Source: Candidatus Shapirobacteria bacterium
Lineage (GTDB): Bacteria > Patescibacteriota > Microgenomatia > UBA12405
Assembly: GCA_028704635.1 (NCBI GenBank)
Contig: JAQWFB010000007.1
Span: forward strand, 1 to 57,116
DNA: 57,116 bases
Direction: 5' to 3'
Every line of letters starts with the position of its first letter. The first letter of the stretch is position 1. Of this stretch, positions 1-7,790 are shown in pieces. The position numbers were made by a program, and so were the translations under genes. The notes beneath the pieces were generated by a model that was not told the origin of the DNA, searched no databases, and saw only the letters and a program-made list of their open reading frames with translations.

Positions 1-386
1 GCGGAATATCTTTCAATAAAACCGGCTTTAGGGCGATAAGTGAAACGAATTGGTTCAGTGCCGATCAAAGAAGAATCTTTTTCTAAAATATCAATATTTT
101 TTTGAAGCCAATTTTTAGTGGGGAGGATATTGTCAGAATCAATTAAAGCAATATATTTACCAATGGCCTGTTTAAACCCAACAGCCTTACCGGCTTCGGC
201 AGTTTTAAGAGGGTTTTTTAAAATTTTGGCCTGATATTTTTTGGCTATTTTTAGAGTATTATCAGTTGAACCACCGTCGGCAATAATTATTTCATAGTTT
301 TTTAAATTTTGTTTTTTGATGGATTTAAGACAAGTTTCTAGAACAGAGGCTGCATTGAGAGTTGGAATAATAAAGGAAACTATCAT
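1..386 (-). CDS. Family 2 glycosyltransferase, N-terminal part (runs off the left edge)
   Basis: Only the first 128 or so residues are in the window; the C-terminus lies beyond position 1. The protein begins MIVSFIIPTLNAASVLETCL, the usual first strand of a GT-A fold GT2 enzyme. It continues with IIIADGGSTDNT (nucleotide-sugar pocket) and ALIDSDNILP, a DxD-like metal site. It would transfer a sugar from a nucleotide donor on the cytoplasmic face. The ATG at 386 overlaps the TGA of the upstream methyltransferase gene by 4 bases (ATGA), so it is a translationally coupled member of the same minus-strand train. Donor and acceptor are unknown. Confidence 0.85.
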   Translation of the reverse strand, partial: MIVSFIIPTLNAASVLETCLKSIKKQNLKNYEIIIADGGSTDNTLKIAKKYQAKILKNPLKTAEAGKAVGFKQAIGKYIALIDSDNILPTKNWLQKNIDILEKDSSLIGTEPIRFTYRPKAGFIERYS

Positions 387-1063
387 TTTAAGTTTATAGT
401 TTTAATAATAAGTCTGGCGCCAAAAGTGGGAAAGGCTTTAGCTAAAATTTGACTTTTAAATCGACCTTTTTGGTCGAAATTAATAGAATCTGAAGTAAAA
501 TTGATAATTTTAAAATTGTGTTTTTCAAGAAGATCACCGAGAGAGATTTTGGTGAAATAACGGATATGACCAGCGGAGTGATCGAGACTGGTTTCTATTA
601 GAGGATTAACACCAAACAAAAGCATTAATCGGCGGCCGAGAGTAGCAATATTTGGAGTAGATAAAACTAAAAAACCGTTAGGTTTTAAAATTCTTTTAAT
701 TTCTTTCAGAAAAAAATCGGTGTCATAAATATGTTCAATGATTTCGCCAGCAGTGATGGTATTGAAAGTATTTTTTTGGTACGGAAAGGTAGAATGTAAA
801 TCAGCAATTTTAATTTTAAAACCTTTTTTTTGACCAATCTGAGCAACTTTTTTAGATATTTCAATTCCTTCAACTTCTTTATTTTTTTTATTTAGAATTT
901 TTATAAAATCACCGGTGCCACAACCAAGGTCTAAAACTTTTTGATTTTTATCGACCAAAGCGGCCATTATTTTTAGTCTTGAACTTAAACTTGGGTTACC
1001 ATAGCTTTTACTATTTTTATAAGTTTGATTATTAAAATTAGAAAATGATTTAGCTGTTGTCAT
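383..1063 (-). CDS. Class I SAM-dependent methyltransferase
   Basis: This 226-residue protein has a Rossmann-fold methyltransferase core. Motif I is VLDLGCGTGDFIKIL near residues 43-57, an acidic residue follows at the end of the next strand (VEGIEIS), and the later strand reads NTITAGEIIEHI, typical of the Methyltransf_11/UbiE-like group. A FLVLSTPNIATLGRRL segment follows, as in methyltransferases found in polysaccharide clusters. It is soluble, with no membrane segment. It overlaps the radical SAM gene upstream by 14 bases and a GT2 gene downstream by 4. The setting suggests methylation of a sugar, lipid carrier or glycan end, but the substrate is not visible. Confidence 0.85.
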   Translation of the reverse strand: MTTAKSFSNFNNQTYKNSKSYGNPSLSSRLKIMAALVDKNQKVLDLGCGTGDFIKILNKKNKEVEGIEISKKVAQIGQKKGFKIKIADLHSTFPYQKNTFNTITAGEIIEHIYDTDFFLKEIKRILKPNGFLVLSTPNIATLGRRLMLLFGVNPLIETSLDHSAGHIRYFTKISLGDLLEKHNFKIINFTSDSINFDQKGRFKSQILAKAFPTFGARLIIKTINLK

Positions 1064-2489
1064 TTTTAGAAAAATCTTTTAATTTTTTAAAATATTTAAA
1101 AGCGTAATTAAAAAGATGTTGTATGTCTTTTATTGATCGAATAGAAATTATTTTTTTAAAAATAAATTTGGGGGTGAGAATGCCTTTAAATAGATTTTGA
1201 ACTAGTTTTAATTGATCAGGTGGAGAAATAGGCGATTTTATTACTGGCTGTCGCATATCAAAATCATCCCAATTATTGGTTAAAAGTAAATTATTTTTTT
1301 GGCAATATTTAAAAAGTGGGGTGCCTGGGTAAGGAATTAAAATGGTGGCTTGGAGACTGTCGGCTAGGCCATCTTTAAAAATTTGTCTGGCTAAATTTAA
1401 GGTTTTTTGAGCGTCTTCTAAAGTTTCATTTGGGTATCCGATAATTGCGGTAATGTGTGGTTCGAGTTTGGCAGCTTTGGCTATTTTTAAAGTTTTAACA
1501 GCATCAGAAGTTTTTTCATTCTTATTAATAAAATCCAGAGTTGATTGATTGGCTGATTCAAGACCATATAAAATAAAACGGAAACCGGCTTGGTGCATTA
1601 ACTTATATTCTGATGAAGAAAGAGCGCCAAAGCGCATATTACAGCCGATTTTAACCTTTTTATTTAGGCCCCGACTAATTAAAGCCTGGCATAATTCTTT
1701 TAGCCAAGGACCAATGGGAAGAGTTCCTGAATCATCAAAAATTTCTTTAACGCCAAAATTATAAACTAAATTTTCAATTTCATTTAAAGTATGTTCGACA
1801 GAAAAATGGCGAAAGTTTTTACCTGGAAAAAGAGTCGTCCAAGAACAAAAAGTACATTGGCCCCACCAACAATCACGACCAGACATAATATATGATCCTG
1901 GTTTATATTTATAATTAGTATTGTTGTAGGCATAGAGTTGCCATTGGGTTAATTGTCGGTCGATAATCGGCAAGGAATTTAAATCGTGATTTTTTTGAAG
2001 TTTAAAAATTTTATCTTTTGGGGTTTTATTTTGATTTATTAATTCAATTAATTCGTCTAATAAAAAATCGTAATTACCACCAACTAAAACAAAATCGACT
2101 TTTGAATTTTTGATTGATTCTTCTGGAAGAGCGGTGACATGGTCTCCCATTAAAACAACAATCGGTTTCCATTTACATTCTTTTTTTATTTGATTAATAA
2201 TTTGCCAATGTTTTTTAACGACCGGGGTTTTGGTCTCAATGGTAATTAAATCAGGTTTATTTTTTTGAAGCTGTTTAAACCATTCTTTATAAGTTAAATT
2301 TTGAGCAATAGCATCATCCCAAAAAATTTTTAAACCTTTACTTTTTAACAAGGTGGCGGCATAAGCGGGAATAATTGGATAAATTACATTTCCAGTATTT
2401 GTCCATTGAAATTGACGATTTTGAGATAAAAAAGGAGTGCCTTTTTTAGACTCTAATGGCGGGTAGGAAATTGAAATTGATTTAACCAC
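1050..2489 (-). CDS. B12-binding-domain-type radical SAM protein
   Basis: The N-terminal third resembles a cobalamin-binding Rossmann domain (YPPLES, then PVVLMGDHVTALPEES). The radical SAM core carries DCWWGQCTFCSW, giving three cysteines spaced C-x4-C-x2-C near residues 207-215, which should hold the 4Fe-4S cluster. The frame is open to an ATG at 2558, but that start would overlap the upstream GT2 gene by 77 bases. I prefer the GTG at 2489, which overlaps the upstream stop by only 8 bases and starts the protein at the conserved first strand. Such proteins can be methyltransferases or other radical enzymes; with a SAM methyltransferase and glycosyltransferases beside it, glycan or lipid modification is likely. 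No exact substrate can be named. Confidence 0.85.
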   Translation of the reverse strand: MVKSISISYPPLESKKGTPFLSQNRQFQWTNTGNVIYPIIPAYAATLLKSKGLKIFWDDAIAQNLTYKEWFKQLQKNKPDLITIETKTPVVKKHWQIINQIKKECKWKPIVVLMGDHVTALPEESIKNSKVDFVLVGGNYDFLLDELIELINQNKTPKDKIFKLQKNHDLNSLPIIDRQLTQWQLYAYNNTNYKYKPGSYIMSGRDCWWGQCTFCSWTTLFPGKNFRHFSVEHTLNEIENLVYNFGVKEIFDDSGTLPIGPWLKELCQALISRGLNKKVKIGCNMRFGALSSSEYKLMHQAGFRFILYGLESANQSTLDFINKNEKTSDAVKTLKIAKAAKLEPHITAIIGYPNETLEDAQKTLNLARQIFKDGLADSLQATILIPYPGTPLFKYCQKNNLLLTNNWDDFDMRQPVIKSPISPPDQLKLVQNLFKGILTPKFIFKKIISIRSIKDIQHLFNYAFKYFKKLKDFSKNDNS

Positions 2490-3453
2490 CGATATACTTA
2501 CCTGTTTTTTGATCGAAGGCGTGTGGTTTAAATGTAACTTCTTTTTTGAATAAGCCATGTAGGAATAGTATACCGTAGTAAATATGGGTTATCGGTATGG
2601 TAATTGTAGCTAAAAAAGAAATCTTAAATTTATTTTCTTGAAAAATAAAATAAAAAAATGTAGTAATTAATATTGATATATAAAAATATAATGGTAATTT
2701 AAAGAAAAAATTGTGATGAAAGAAAATTAAAAATAAAATATAAAGAGCAAAAATACTGGGAATAAAATAGCCAATTTTTCGACTAGTTTGGGGGAATTTT
2801 TTGGCAAAAAAACCACGTTGAATGGCGTAACGAGTAATTTGTTGAAGATGGGGAATAATTACTGACCTGCGGTGATGATAAACGATTAAAGATGGGTGGT
2901 AAAAAATTTTTTTATGAAATTTTTTGACTAAATTTAAACAAAGAACAGTGTCTTCGCCAGGCCAGTAAGAAGTGTCAAAACCACCAGCTAAATTAAAATC
3001 ACTTTTTTTGACAATAAGGTTAACAGAGGGGTAATCATCAACAAAACGAGCTTTTTGGATGCTGTTTCGATAAATACCGGCACCGCCACTACCAAGCCAG
3101 CTAGACCAAACTAAACCGGAGGCTTTTTGTTTATAATTATCCTTTGAGGGAGTGAGACATGGCCCGCAAAAAGCAGTAAAATTGGGATTTTCTTTAACTA
3201 ACTTAAAAGCATTTTTAAAATAATTTTTACTTGGAAAAGAATCATCGTCAAAAAAAACTAAATAATCCCCTTTAGCTGTTTTGGTACCGAGGTTTCTTTT
3301 TTCTGAAGGATTGGCTGACCCAGAAATTTCGTCGGTTATAACTAAGACCTCAAAATTTTTAATGGATTGTTTTTTTAATTTTAATAAAGTTTCTTCTAAA
3401 TAAGGATTGGTTTGTCGAACTGGAATAATAATGGAAAAAATAGGATTTTTCAT
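2482..3453 (-). CDS. Family 2 glycosyltransferase with C-terminal membrane segments
   Basis: This 323-residue protein begins with a GT-A domain: FSIIIPVRQTNPYLEETLL, then VITDEISGSANPSEKRNLG and YLVFFDDDSFP as the DxD-type metal site. GGFDTSYWPGEDTVLCLNL is the usual acceptor-side ED motif. About three hydrophobic helices follow from residue 230 (FIPSIFALYILFLIF and others), so the enzyme should be anchored with its catalytic domain in the cytoplasm. It lies 2 bases after the next upstream GT2 gene. It probably adds a sugar to a lipid-linked chain; linkage and donor are unknown. Confidence 0.85.
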   Translation of the reverse strand: MKNPIFSIIIPVRQTNPYLEETLLKLKKQSIKNFEVLVITDEISGSANPSEKRNLGTKTAKGDYLVFFDDDSFPSKNYFKNAFKLVKENPNFTAFCGPCLTPSKDNYKQKASGLVWSSWLGSGGAGIYRNSIQKARFVDDYPSVNLIVKKSDFNLAGGFDTSYWPGEDTVLCLNLVKKFHKKIFYHPSLIVYHHRRSVIIPHLQQITRYAIQRGFFAKKFPQTSRKIGYFIPSIFALYILFLIFFHHNFFFKLPLYFYISILITTFFYFIFQENKFKISFLATITIPITHIYYGILFLHGLFKKEVTFKPHAFDQKTGKYIGG

Positions 3454-3455
3454 AA

Positions 3456-4259
3456 TTATTTTCCAGTATTAATTCTCATTTCTAATTCTGGGTCATAAAC
3501 CCACTTTCTTTTATTTTTATCATCATAATAATTTAGAATTTTGAGTCTATAAAAAACAGCAAGGGCTTCCATAAGACAACTATAAATAGTTTTAAGTCCA
3601 GTGGCGTGAGTTAAACTTTTAAAGTCGTAATTTAATTTAATTGGGGCTTCGTAAATTTTAGTAAATCCTAATTTATTGGCAACCGATAAAATTTCTAGAT
3701 CAAAAGCATAGTTTTTGACCAAAAGACGTGGAAGAACTTTTATTAAAACTAGTCGTTTGAAAATTTTTAATCCGGCTTGAGTGTCGTGAACATTAATTCC
3801 TAATAAGAATTTGGAAATAATGTGAGCACCAAAACTAATAATTCGTCTATCTAATGGGTAATTCACCATTGATGCTGGATGACGCTTAGAGGCAACGATT
3901 ATATCGGCGTTGTACCATTCCATGTGTTCTAATACTAGAGAAATTCCATTGGGATCGATTTCCATACCAGAATCAATAAAGGCAATGTAATCACCTTGGG
4001 TTTTGGCCATACCATAACGAACTGCGTAACCTTTACCGTGATTAGTTTTGTAACCAAAAGCCTTTAGGTTTTTTAATTTTAATTTTTTGATTTCTTTAAG
4101 TGATTTGTCGACAGAAGTACCATCAACAACGGCGATAATTTCATAATTGTAACGAATTTGTTTTAGAGTTTCGTTTATGATTTGAAGATCTTTTCTAATG
4201 GTTTTTTCTTGTTTGTAGACAGGGATTATGACCGATAGAAAATGATTACTATTTTTCAT
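3456..4259 (-). CDS. Dpm1/ALG5-like GT2: probable polyprenyl-phosphate sugar synthase
   Basis: This is a soluble GT2 domain of about 267 residues without an obvious C-terminal membrane anchor. Motifs are LSVIIPVYKQEKTI, EIIAVVDGTSVDKS, the glycine-rich NHGKGYAVRYGM, and IAFIDSGMEI, where the usual DxD aspartate pair is D-S-G. DTQAGLKIFKR is the family signature seen in dolichyl- and polyprenyl-phosphate sugar synthases. The frame opens at 4286, but that codon is TTG and the extra nine residues look unlike the family, so I use the ATG at 4259, which overlaps the upstream GT4 gene by 11 bases. Its product could feed the GT-C transferases encoded upstream. Confidence 0.8.
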   Translation of the reverse strand: MKNSNHFLSVIIPVYKQEKTIRKDLQIINETLKQIRYNYEIIAVVDGTSVDKSLKEIKKLKLKNLKAFGYKTNHGKGYAVRYGMAKTQGDYIAFIDSGMEIDPNGISLVLEHMEWYNADIIVASKRHPASMVNYPLDRRIISFGAHIISKFLLGINVHDTQAGLKIFKRLVLIKVLPRLLVKNYAFDLEILSVANKLGFTKIYEAPIKLNYDFKSLTHATGLKTIYSCLMEALAVFYRLKILNYYDDKNKRKWVYDPELEMRINTGK

Positions 4260-5343
4260 TTGACAACACCAAATTATAAAGGGCAAGTGTTTGAAGAGCA
4301 GTGTTTTGCCAATTAAAATTTTTGGCTCGAATTAAACCCAGTTTAGCATATTTTTGTCTTATATCTTGATTGTTCCAAAATTTTATCAATTTTTTTTCTA
4401 AATCTTTTTGGGAATGGGGATCAAATTTAAGACCATTGGAATCCATAATTTCATCTAGACAAGAATCTTGACTATATACTACAGGACAACCGGATTGCAT
4501 GGCTTGAATTAATGGTAGACCAAAACCTTCAGCAAAAGATGGTTGGCAATAGACAGTGGCTAGGTTGTAAATAAGGGGTAGTTCATTGTCTGGAATAAAA
4601 CCAGTTAATATTAGATCGTTGGTCTTAGATCGTCGATCGTAGATTGATTGAACCCAAAGAATATCTTGAGTCCAAGGATGATTTGGAATATCTTTTTTGG
4701 TAGCAGCAGAGCCGACAATTACTAATGGGTATTTTAGTTTTAAACAGGCTTTGACTAATGTTGGAATATTTTTATTCCAATTAATATCGCCGACAAATAG
4801 GATAAATTTTGATGGCAGTTTATATTTATTTTTGATTTCTTTTATTTTTTTTAAATCGGAGGAAACTTTAAAACTTGGATCAGCGGCGAGATGGGTGACA
4901 AAAATATTGTTTAATTTATATTTAGTGATTTGATTAATAATATTTTTGGAATAGTTTGAAACGGTTAAAACTTTATTGACTTGCAAAAGACGATGCTTTT
5001 GAATTAACCATTTTATTTCCCCTTTTATACCGACTGGAAAATGGGTTTTAAATTGACGGGGAATAAGATCATGGACAGTGACAACTGTAGGGATTTTAGT
5101 TTTTTTTGGAAGAGTTAATTTGAATGGATCAAAATAAGGATAATGGATTAGATTGTATTTTTTAGATGGTAGATCGTTGATATTTTTAATTAGATCAATT
5201 TGATAGTTTTTATAATCTAGATTGTTTTTAATTTCTTTTTGAAGGGCAGAAATCAAATTGGAGGTGTAGTGTCCGACGCCGCGAATAGCATTTGCGTCTT
5301 GTGTTGGAGAAATATCGATAGCAATTTTTATTTTTTTATCCAT
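4249..5343 (-). CDS. Family 4 (GT-B) glycosyltransferase with altered EX7E motif
   Basis: This 364-residue retaining GT-B enzyme opens with IAIDISPTQDANAIRGVGHY, the glycine-rich acceptor loop. VVTVHDLIP, LTVSNYSKNII and ILFVGDINWNKNIPTLV follow as landmarks of mannosyltransferase-like GT4 proteins. The donor-binding motif reads EGFGLPLIQAMQSG: the first glutamate is E272 but the second position is Q280 (codon CAA at 4504-4506) instead of Glu. An extra peptide near residues 233-243 (SIYDRRSKTND) matches a short DNA repeat also found elsewhere in the window. The gene sits between two GT2 genes in the train. Substrate is unknown. Confidence 0.85.
   Translation of the reverse strand: MDKKIKIAIDISPTQDANAIRGVGHYTSNLISALQKEIKNNLDYKNYQIDLIKNINDLPSKKYNLIHYPYFDPFKLTLPKKTKIPTVVTVHDLIPRQFKTHFPVGIKGEIKWLIQKHRLLQVNKVLTVSNYSKNIINQITKYKLNNIFVTHLAADPSFKVSSDLKKIKEIKNKYKLPSKFILFVGDINWNKNIPTLVKACLKLKYPLVIVGSAATKKDIPNHPWTQDILWVQSIYDRRSKTNDLILTGFIPDNELPLIYNLATVYCQPSFAEGFGLPLIQAMQSGCPVVYSQDSCLDEIMDSNGLKFDPHSQKDLEKKLIKFWNNQDIRQKYAKLGLIRAKNFNWQNTALQTLALYNLVLSNEK
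4611..4645. repeat. Short repeat cluster (TAGATCGT/ATCGTAGAT units) inside a GT4 gene
   Basis: TTAGATCGT occurs twice (4611-4619 and 4625-4633), followed by ATCGTAGAT at 4636-4644. Read on the coding minus strand it gives the peptide SIYDRRSKTND without breaking the frame. The same unit recurs at 6777-6807 and 37535-37558. Confidence 0.65.
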
Positions 5344-6171
5344 TTATTTTTTATCCCAATCATTTTTTAAGTCGATTTGGCGATTGGTTTTGACTAATTC
5401 CCAATATTTAGTGTAGTAAATTGGGAATCTTAAAGCAGAATAAAAAGAAAAAACAAAACCAGGAAAGCCATCGACATAACCACGGTGTCGGAAAAATGTT
5501 TTCAAAAACCACCAAGTTGGTTTATAAAGATAAAAGTTTATAAAGTTTATAAAGTTTATTTTTGTTTCTTTCTCTTGTAATTCTTGGGCTAAAAGGGTGG
5601 TGTAACGATTATGACGAAGAAGATATTTGGAAAAAGAAGTGTCGGCATAATGTTCTAAATCATTTTTAAGCCAACCCACCTCTCCTTCTATTTTGGCTTG
5701 TTCATGAACATCGACACACGGAAGACGACCTTTGCCTTTTTTATAAAATCTGATGGTTGGGTCGGGATATTGACCGCCTTTTTTTAAAAAAGCGCCTAAG
5801 AAATAATTTTTCCTCGGGATCCAAAAACCGTTTTGCTTAACACCACCAATATCTTTTTCTAAATATGAAATAATTTCTTTTTTAAGCTGAGGGGTGACAA
5901 TTTCGTCAGCATCGAGTTGAAGAATCCAATCACTAGTACAAGCATCAATAGCAATATTTTTATTGATATGAAAAATTGGTTTGTTGGTGGTCTTGATTAT
6001 TTTGACTTTTTTGAACTTAGAGGCAACCTCGATGGTTTTGTCTTGAGAATTACCATCGGCAATGATTATTTCGTCGACCCAATCAGATACAGCATTCAAA
6101 CATCGCTCAATATTGTTTTCTTCATTATAAGTGGCAATAGCGACTGAGATGGTTCTTTTTGTATTTTTCAT
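5344..6171 (-). CDS. WaaE/KdtX-type family 2 glycosyltransferase
   Basis: This 275-residue GT2 domain has ISVAIATYNEENNIERCL, WVDEIIIADGNSQDKT and ILQLDADEIVTPQLK, where DADE holds the metal site. The segment NYFLGAFLKKGGQYPD and a late VDVHEQAKI histidine motif match the lipopolysaccharide-core glucosyltransferase group (WaaE/KdtX-like). It has a short hydrophobic C-terminal region that may associate with the membrane. It shares its architecture with 22343-23125 and 24038-24973 in this window, so it is one of three paralogues. It overlaps the upstream GT39 gene by 4 bases and ends next to the GT4 start. Confidence 0.85.
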   Translation of the reverse strand: MKNTKRTISVAIATYNEENNIERCLNAVSDWVDEIIIADGNSQDKTIEVASKFKKVKIIKTTNKPIFHINKNIAIDACTSDWILQLDADEIVTPQLKKEIISYLEKDIGGVKQNGFWIPRKNYFLGAFLKKGGQYPDPTIRFYKKGKGRLPCVDVHEQAKIEGEVGWLKNDLEHYADTSFSKYLLRHNRYTTLLAQELQEKETKINFINFINFYLYKPTWWFLKTFFRHRGYVDGFPGFVFSFYSALRFPIYYTKYWELVKTNRQIDLKNDWDKK

Positions 6172-7790
6172 GGTTTTAAATAGATTTTAAACCCTGGCTG
6201 TTCATTTGGGAAATTAATAATTTTAATAGGTTCAAATGGAACTAATTCATCACTGGTGACAACTAGTGATCTTGAACGAATTCTACCCCATTCAATTTTT
6301 TGGAAATTGTATTTATTAAAATTTAGAACAGTAGAAAAACCGTATTGATCGGGGGTGGTTAGCTTTATTTCCTGCTGAATTTTTTCTGGCGGATATTTAG
6401 AAAAAAATAAAAATAAAATATAGGGTTGATCGTATTTATCGGTGACGTAAATTTTATCGTAATTATTTTTTTGGCTTTCTAAGTATGGAACTAATTGATC
6501 AAAGCCATATTCCCAAGCATAGGGATATCTTTTGGAATAATGAATAAAATAAGCATCGAAATAATAAGAGACAAAATATCCATAGACGATGATGAATATG
6601 ATGGAAATTACCTTTAAAATATTTTTATTTTTAAAAAAAGAGAAGAAATAATAAATTCCCAAGGCGATTAAAATTGACAAGGGAATAACCATAGAAAGAG
6701 CCCGAAGGGCGGATGGGGCCTGGTAAGTCAGAGATGAAGCAATGGGAGCAATTAATAAAAAGGCAATAAAAAATATTTTAGATCGTAGATGATAGATCGT
6801 AGATTTCAATAAAAATATAATACCTAGGAGTAAAAATGGTAATTCGATTAAATAAATTTGGCCCATTTCGGGAACCTTAGAACGGGGAACTTCGTCTCCG
6901 TTAATAGTTAAGAAATTTAAATCAAAATGAGAAGTATATTTTTGTCCCCAAGAAATTAAATAAAGAAGTCTTTTGTTATGCATGACACGGTTTATCAATT
7001 TAACATTATTGTGGTGGTTGATAAGTTCATTGGCACGATTAATTGGACCTTGGTCAGCAGTTAAGCCGACACCGCCAATTCGGGCAGTTCCTCCATTGTT
7101 TAGAAATGAAAATGTTACAGGTAAGGCTAATAAAACACCAAATAAAACTGGAATTAAAATTTGAGGAAGGTTTTTGATTAAATTTTTAAAATACAAAACA
7201 ACCAGTGTTAAGGCTAAAAGTGGAGCAATGAGGCGGGCTGAGTGGTAAATATAAAGCGATAAAACATAAAAAACAACAAACAAATTAAAATTTAATAAGA
7301 ATTTTTCTTTGATTGATTTGAAGAAAAAATAGGTGCCGATGATAATAAAAGAGAGAGCGGCGGAAGATTCCCAGGCGCCGCGACTAAAATGAATGTGCCA
7401 GGGTGAAAGAGTTAAAACAGTGGCAGTTAAAAGCGCTAGTTTATTATTTTTTGATAAAAGAAAAATTAATTTATACAAAAAAAGGATAGTTAATATAGAA
7501 AGTATCAAATTTGGCAATCTGACAGCCAATGGTGTGAGGCCAAAAATTTTGACGAAAGGTATGGCTAAATATACATAGCCGCCCGGTTTGTAATCCCCAA
7601 ATGATTTAAAATGAAGAGGCCAAGAGACGCCGTGTTCGTCTTTGCCGGTTTCGATAAGAGAATAGGCATTGTAACCGAGAGCAGCCTCGTCGGCATTGAG
7701 TGATGGCATGGAGCCAATATTAATAAAACGAATTAAAATGGCAATGACAACAATAATTAATAATGGTAATTTGTTAATTTTGGTAGGCAT
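6168..7790 (-). CDS. GT39/ArnT-like membrane glycosyltransferase (GT-C fold)
   Basis: This 540-residue protein has about ten or more hydrophobic helices and no signal peptide beyond its first helix. The first outer loop holds the catalytic-type motif NADEAALGYNAYSL (D34, E35), then FKSFGDYKPGGY. These match the PMT_2/ArnT group, which moves a sugar from a polyprenyl-phosphate carrier to an acceptor on the outer face. A soluble C-terminal tail follows the last helix. It is closely similar to the next upstream gene (7774-9414), indicating tandem duplication. The loop near residues 330-337 (STIYHLRSK) is made by a short DNA repeat. Acceptor unknown. Confidence 0.85.
   Translation of the reverse strand: MPTKINKLPLLIIVVIAILIRFINIGSMPSLNADEAALGYNAYSLIETGKDEHGVSWPLHFKSFGDYKPGGYVYLAIPFVKIFGLTPLAVRLPNLILSILTILFLYKLIFLLSKNNKLALLTATVLTLSPWHIHFSRGAWESSAALSFIIIGTYFFFKSIKEKFLLNFNLFVVFYVLSLYIYHSARLIAPLLALTLVVLYFKNLIKNLPQILIPVLFGVLLALPVTFSFLNNGGTARIGGVGLTADQGPINRANELINHHNNVKLINRVMHNKRLLYLISWGQKYTSHFDLNFLTINGDEVPRSKVPEMGQIYLIELPFLLLGIIFLLKSTIYHLRSKIFFIAFLLIAPIASSLTYQAPSALRALSMVIPLSILIALGIYYFFSFFKNKNILKVISIIFIIVYGYFVSYYFDAYFIHYSKRYPYAWEYGFDQLVPYLESQKNNYDKIYVTDKYDQPYILFLFFSKYPPEKIQQEIKLTTPDQYGFSTVLNFNKYNFQKIEWGRIRSRSLVVTSDELVPFEPIKIINFPNEQPGFKIYLKP
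6777..6807. repeat. Short repeat (two TAGATCGTAGAT units) inside a GT39 gene
   Basis: Two copies of TAGATCGTAGAT, separated by one base pair of offset sequence, lie at 6779-6804. On the coding strand they read STIYHLRSK, a loop between two membrane helices, so the frame is kept. Related units are at 4611-4645 and 37535-37558. Confidence 0.7.

Noticed and set aside
1549-1764. Plus-strand open frame opposite the radical SAM gene
   Set aside because: It lies wholly inside a well-supported gene on the other strand, has low-complexity composition and no family pattern; the same holds for the other short opposite-strand frames in the window.
2490-2558. ATG start of the radical SAM gene at 2558
   Set aside because: It would overlap the upstream GT2 gene by 77 bases and add 23 polar residues before the first conserved strand; the GTG at 2489 fits better, though the longer form cannot be excluded.
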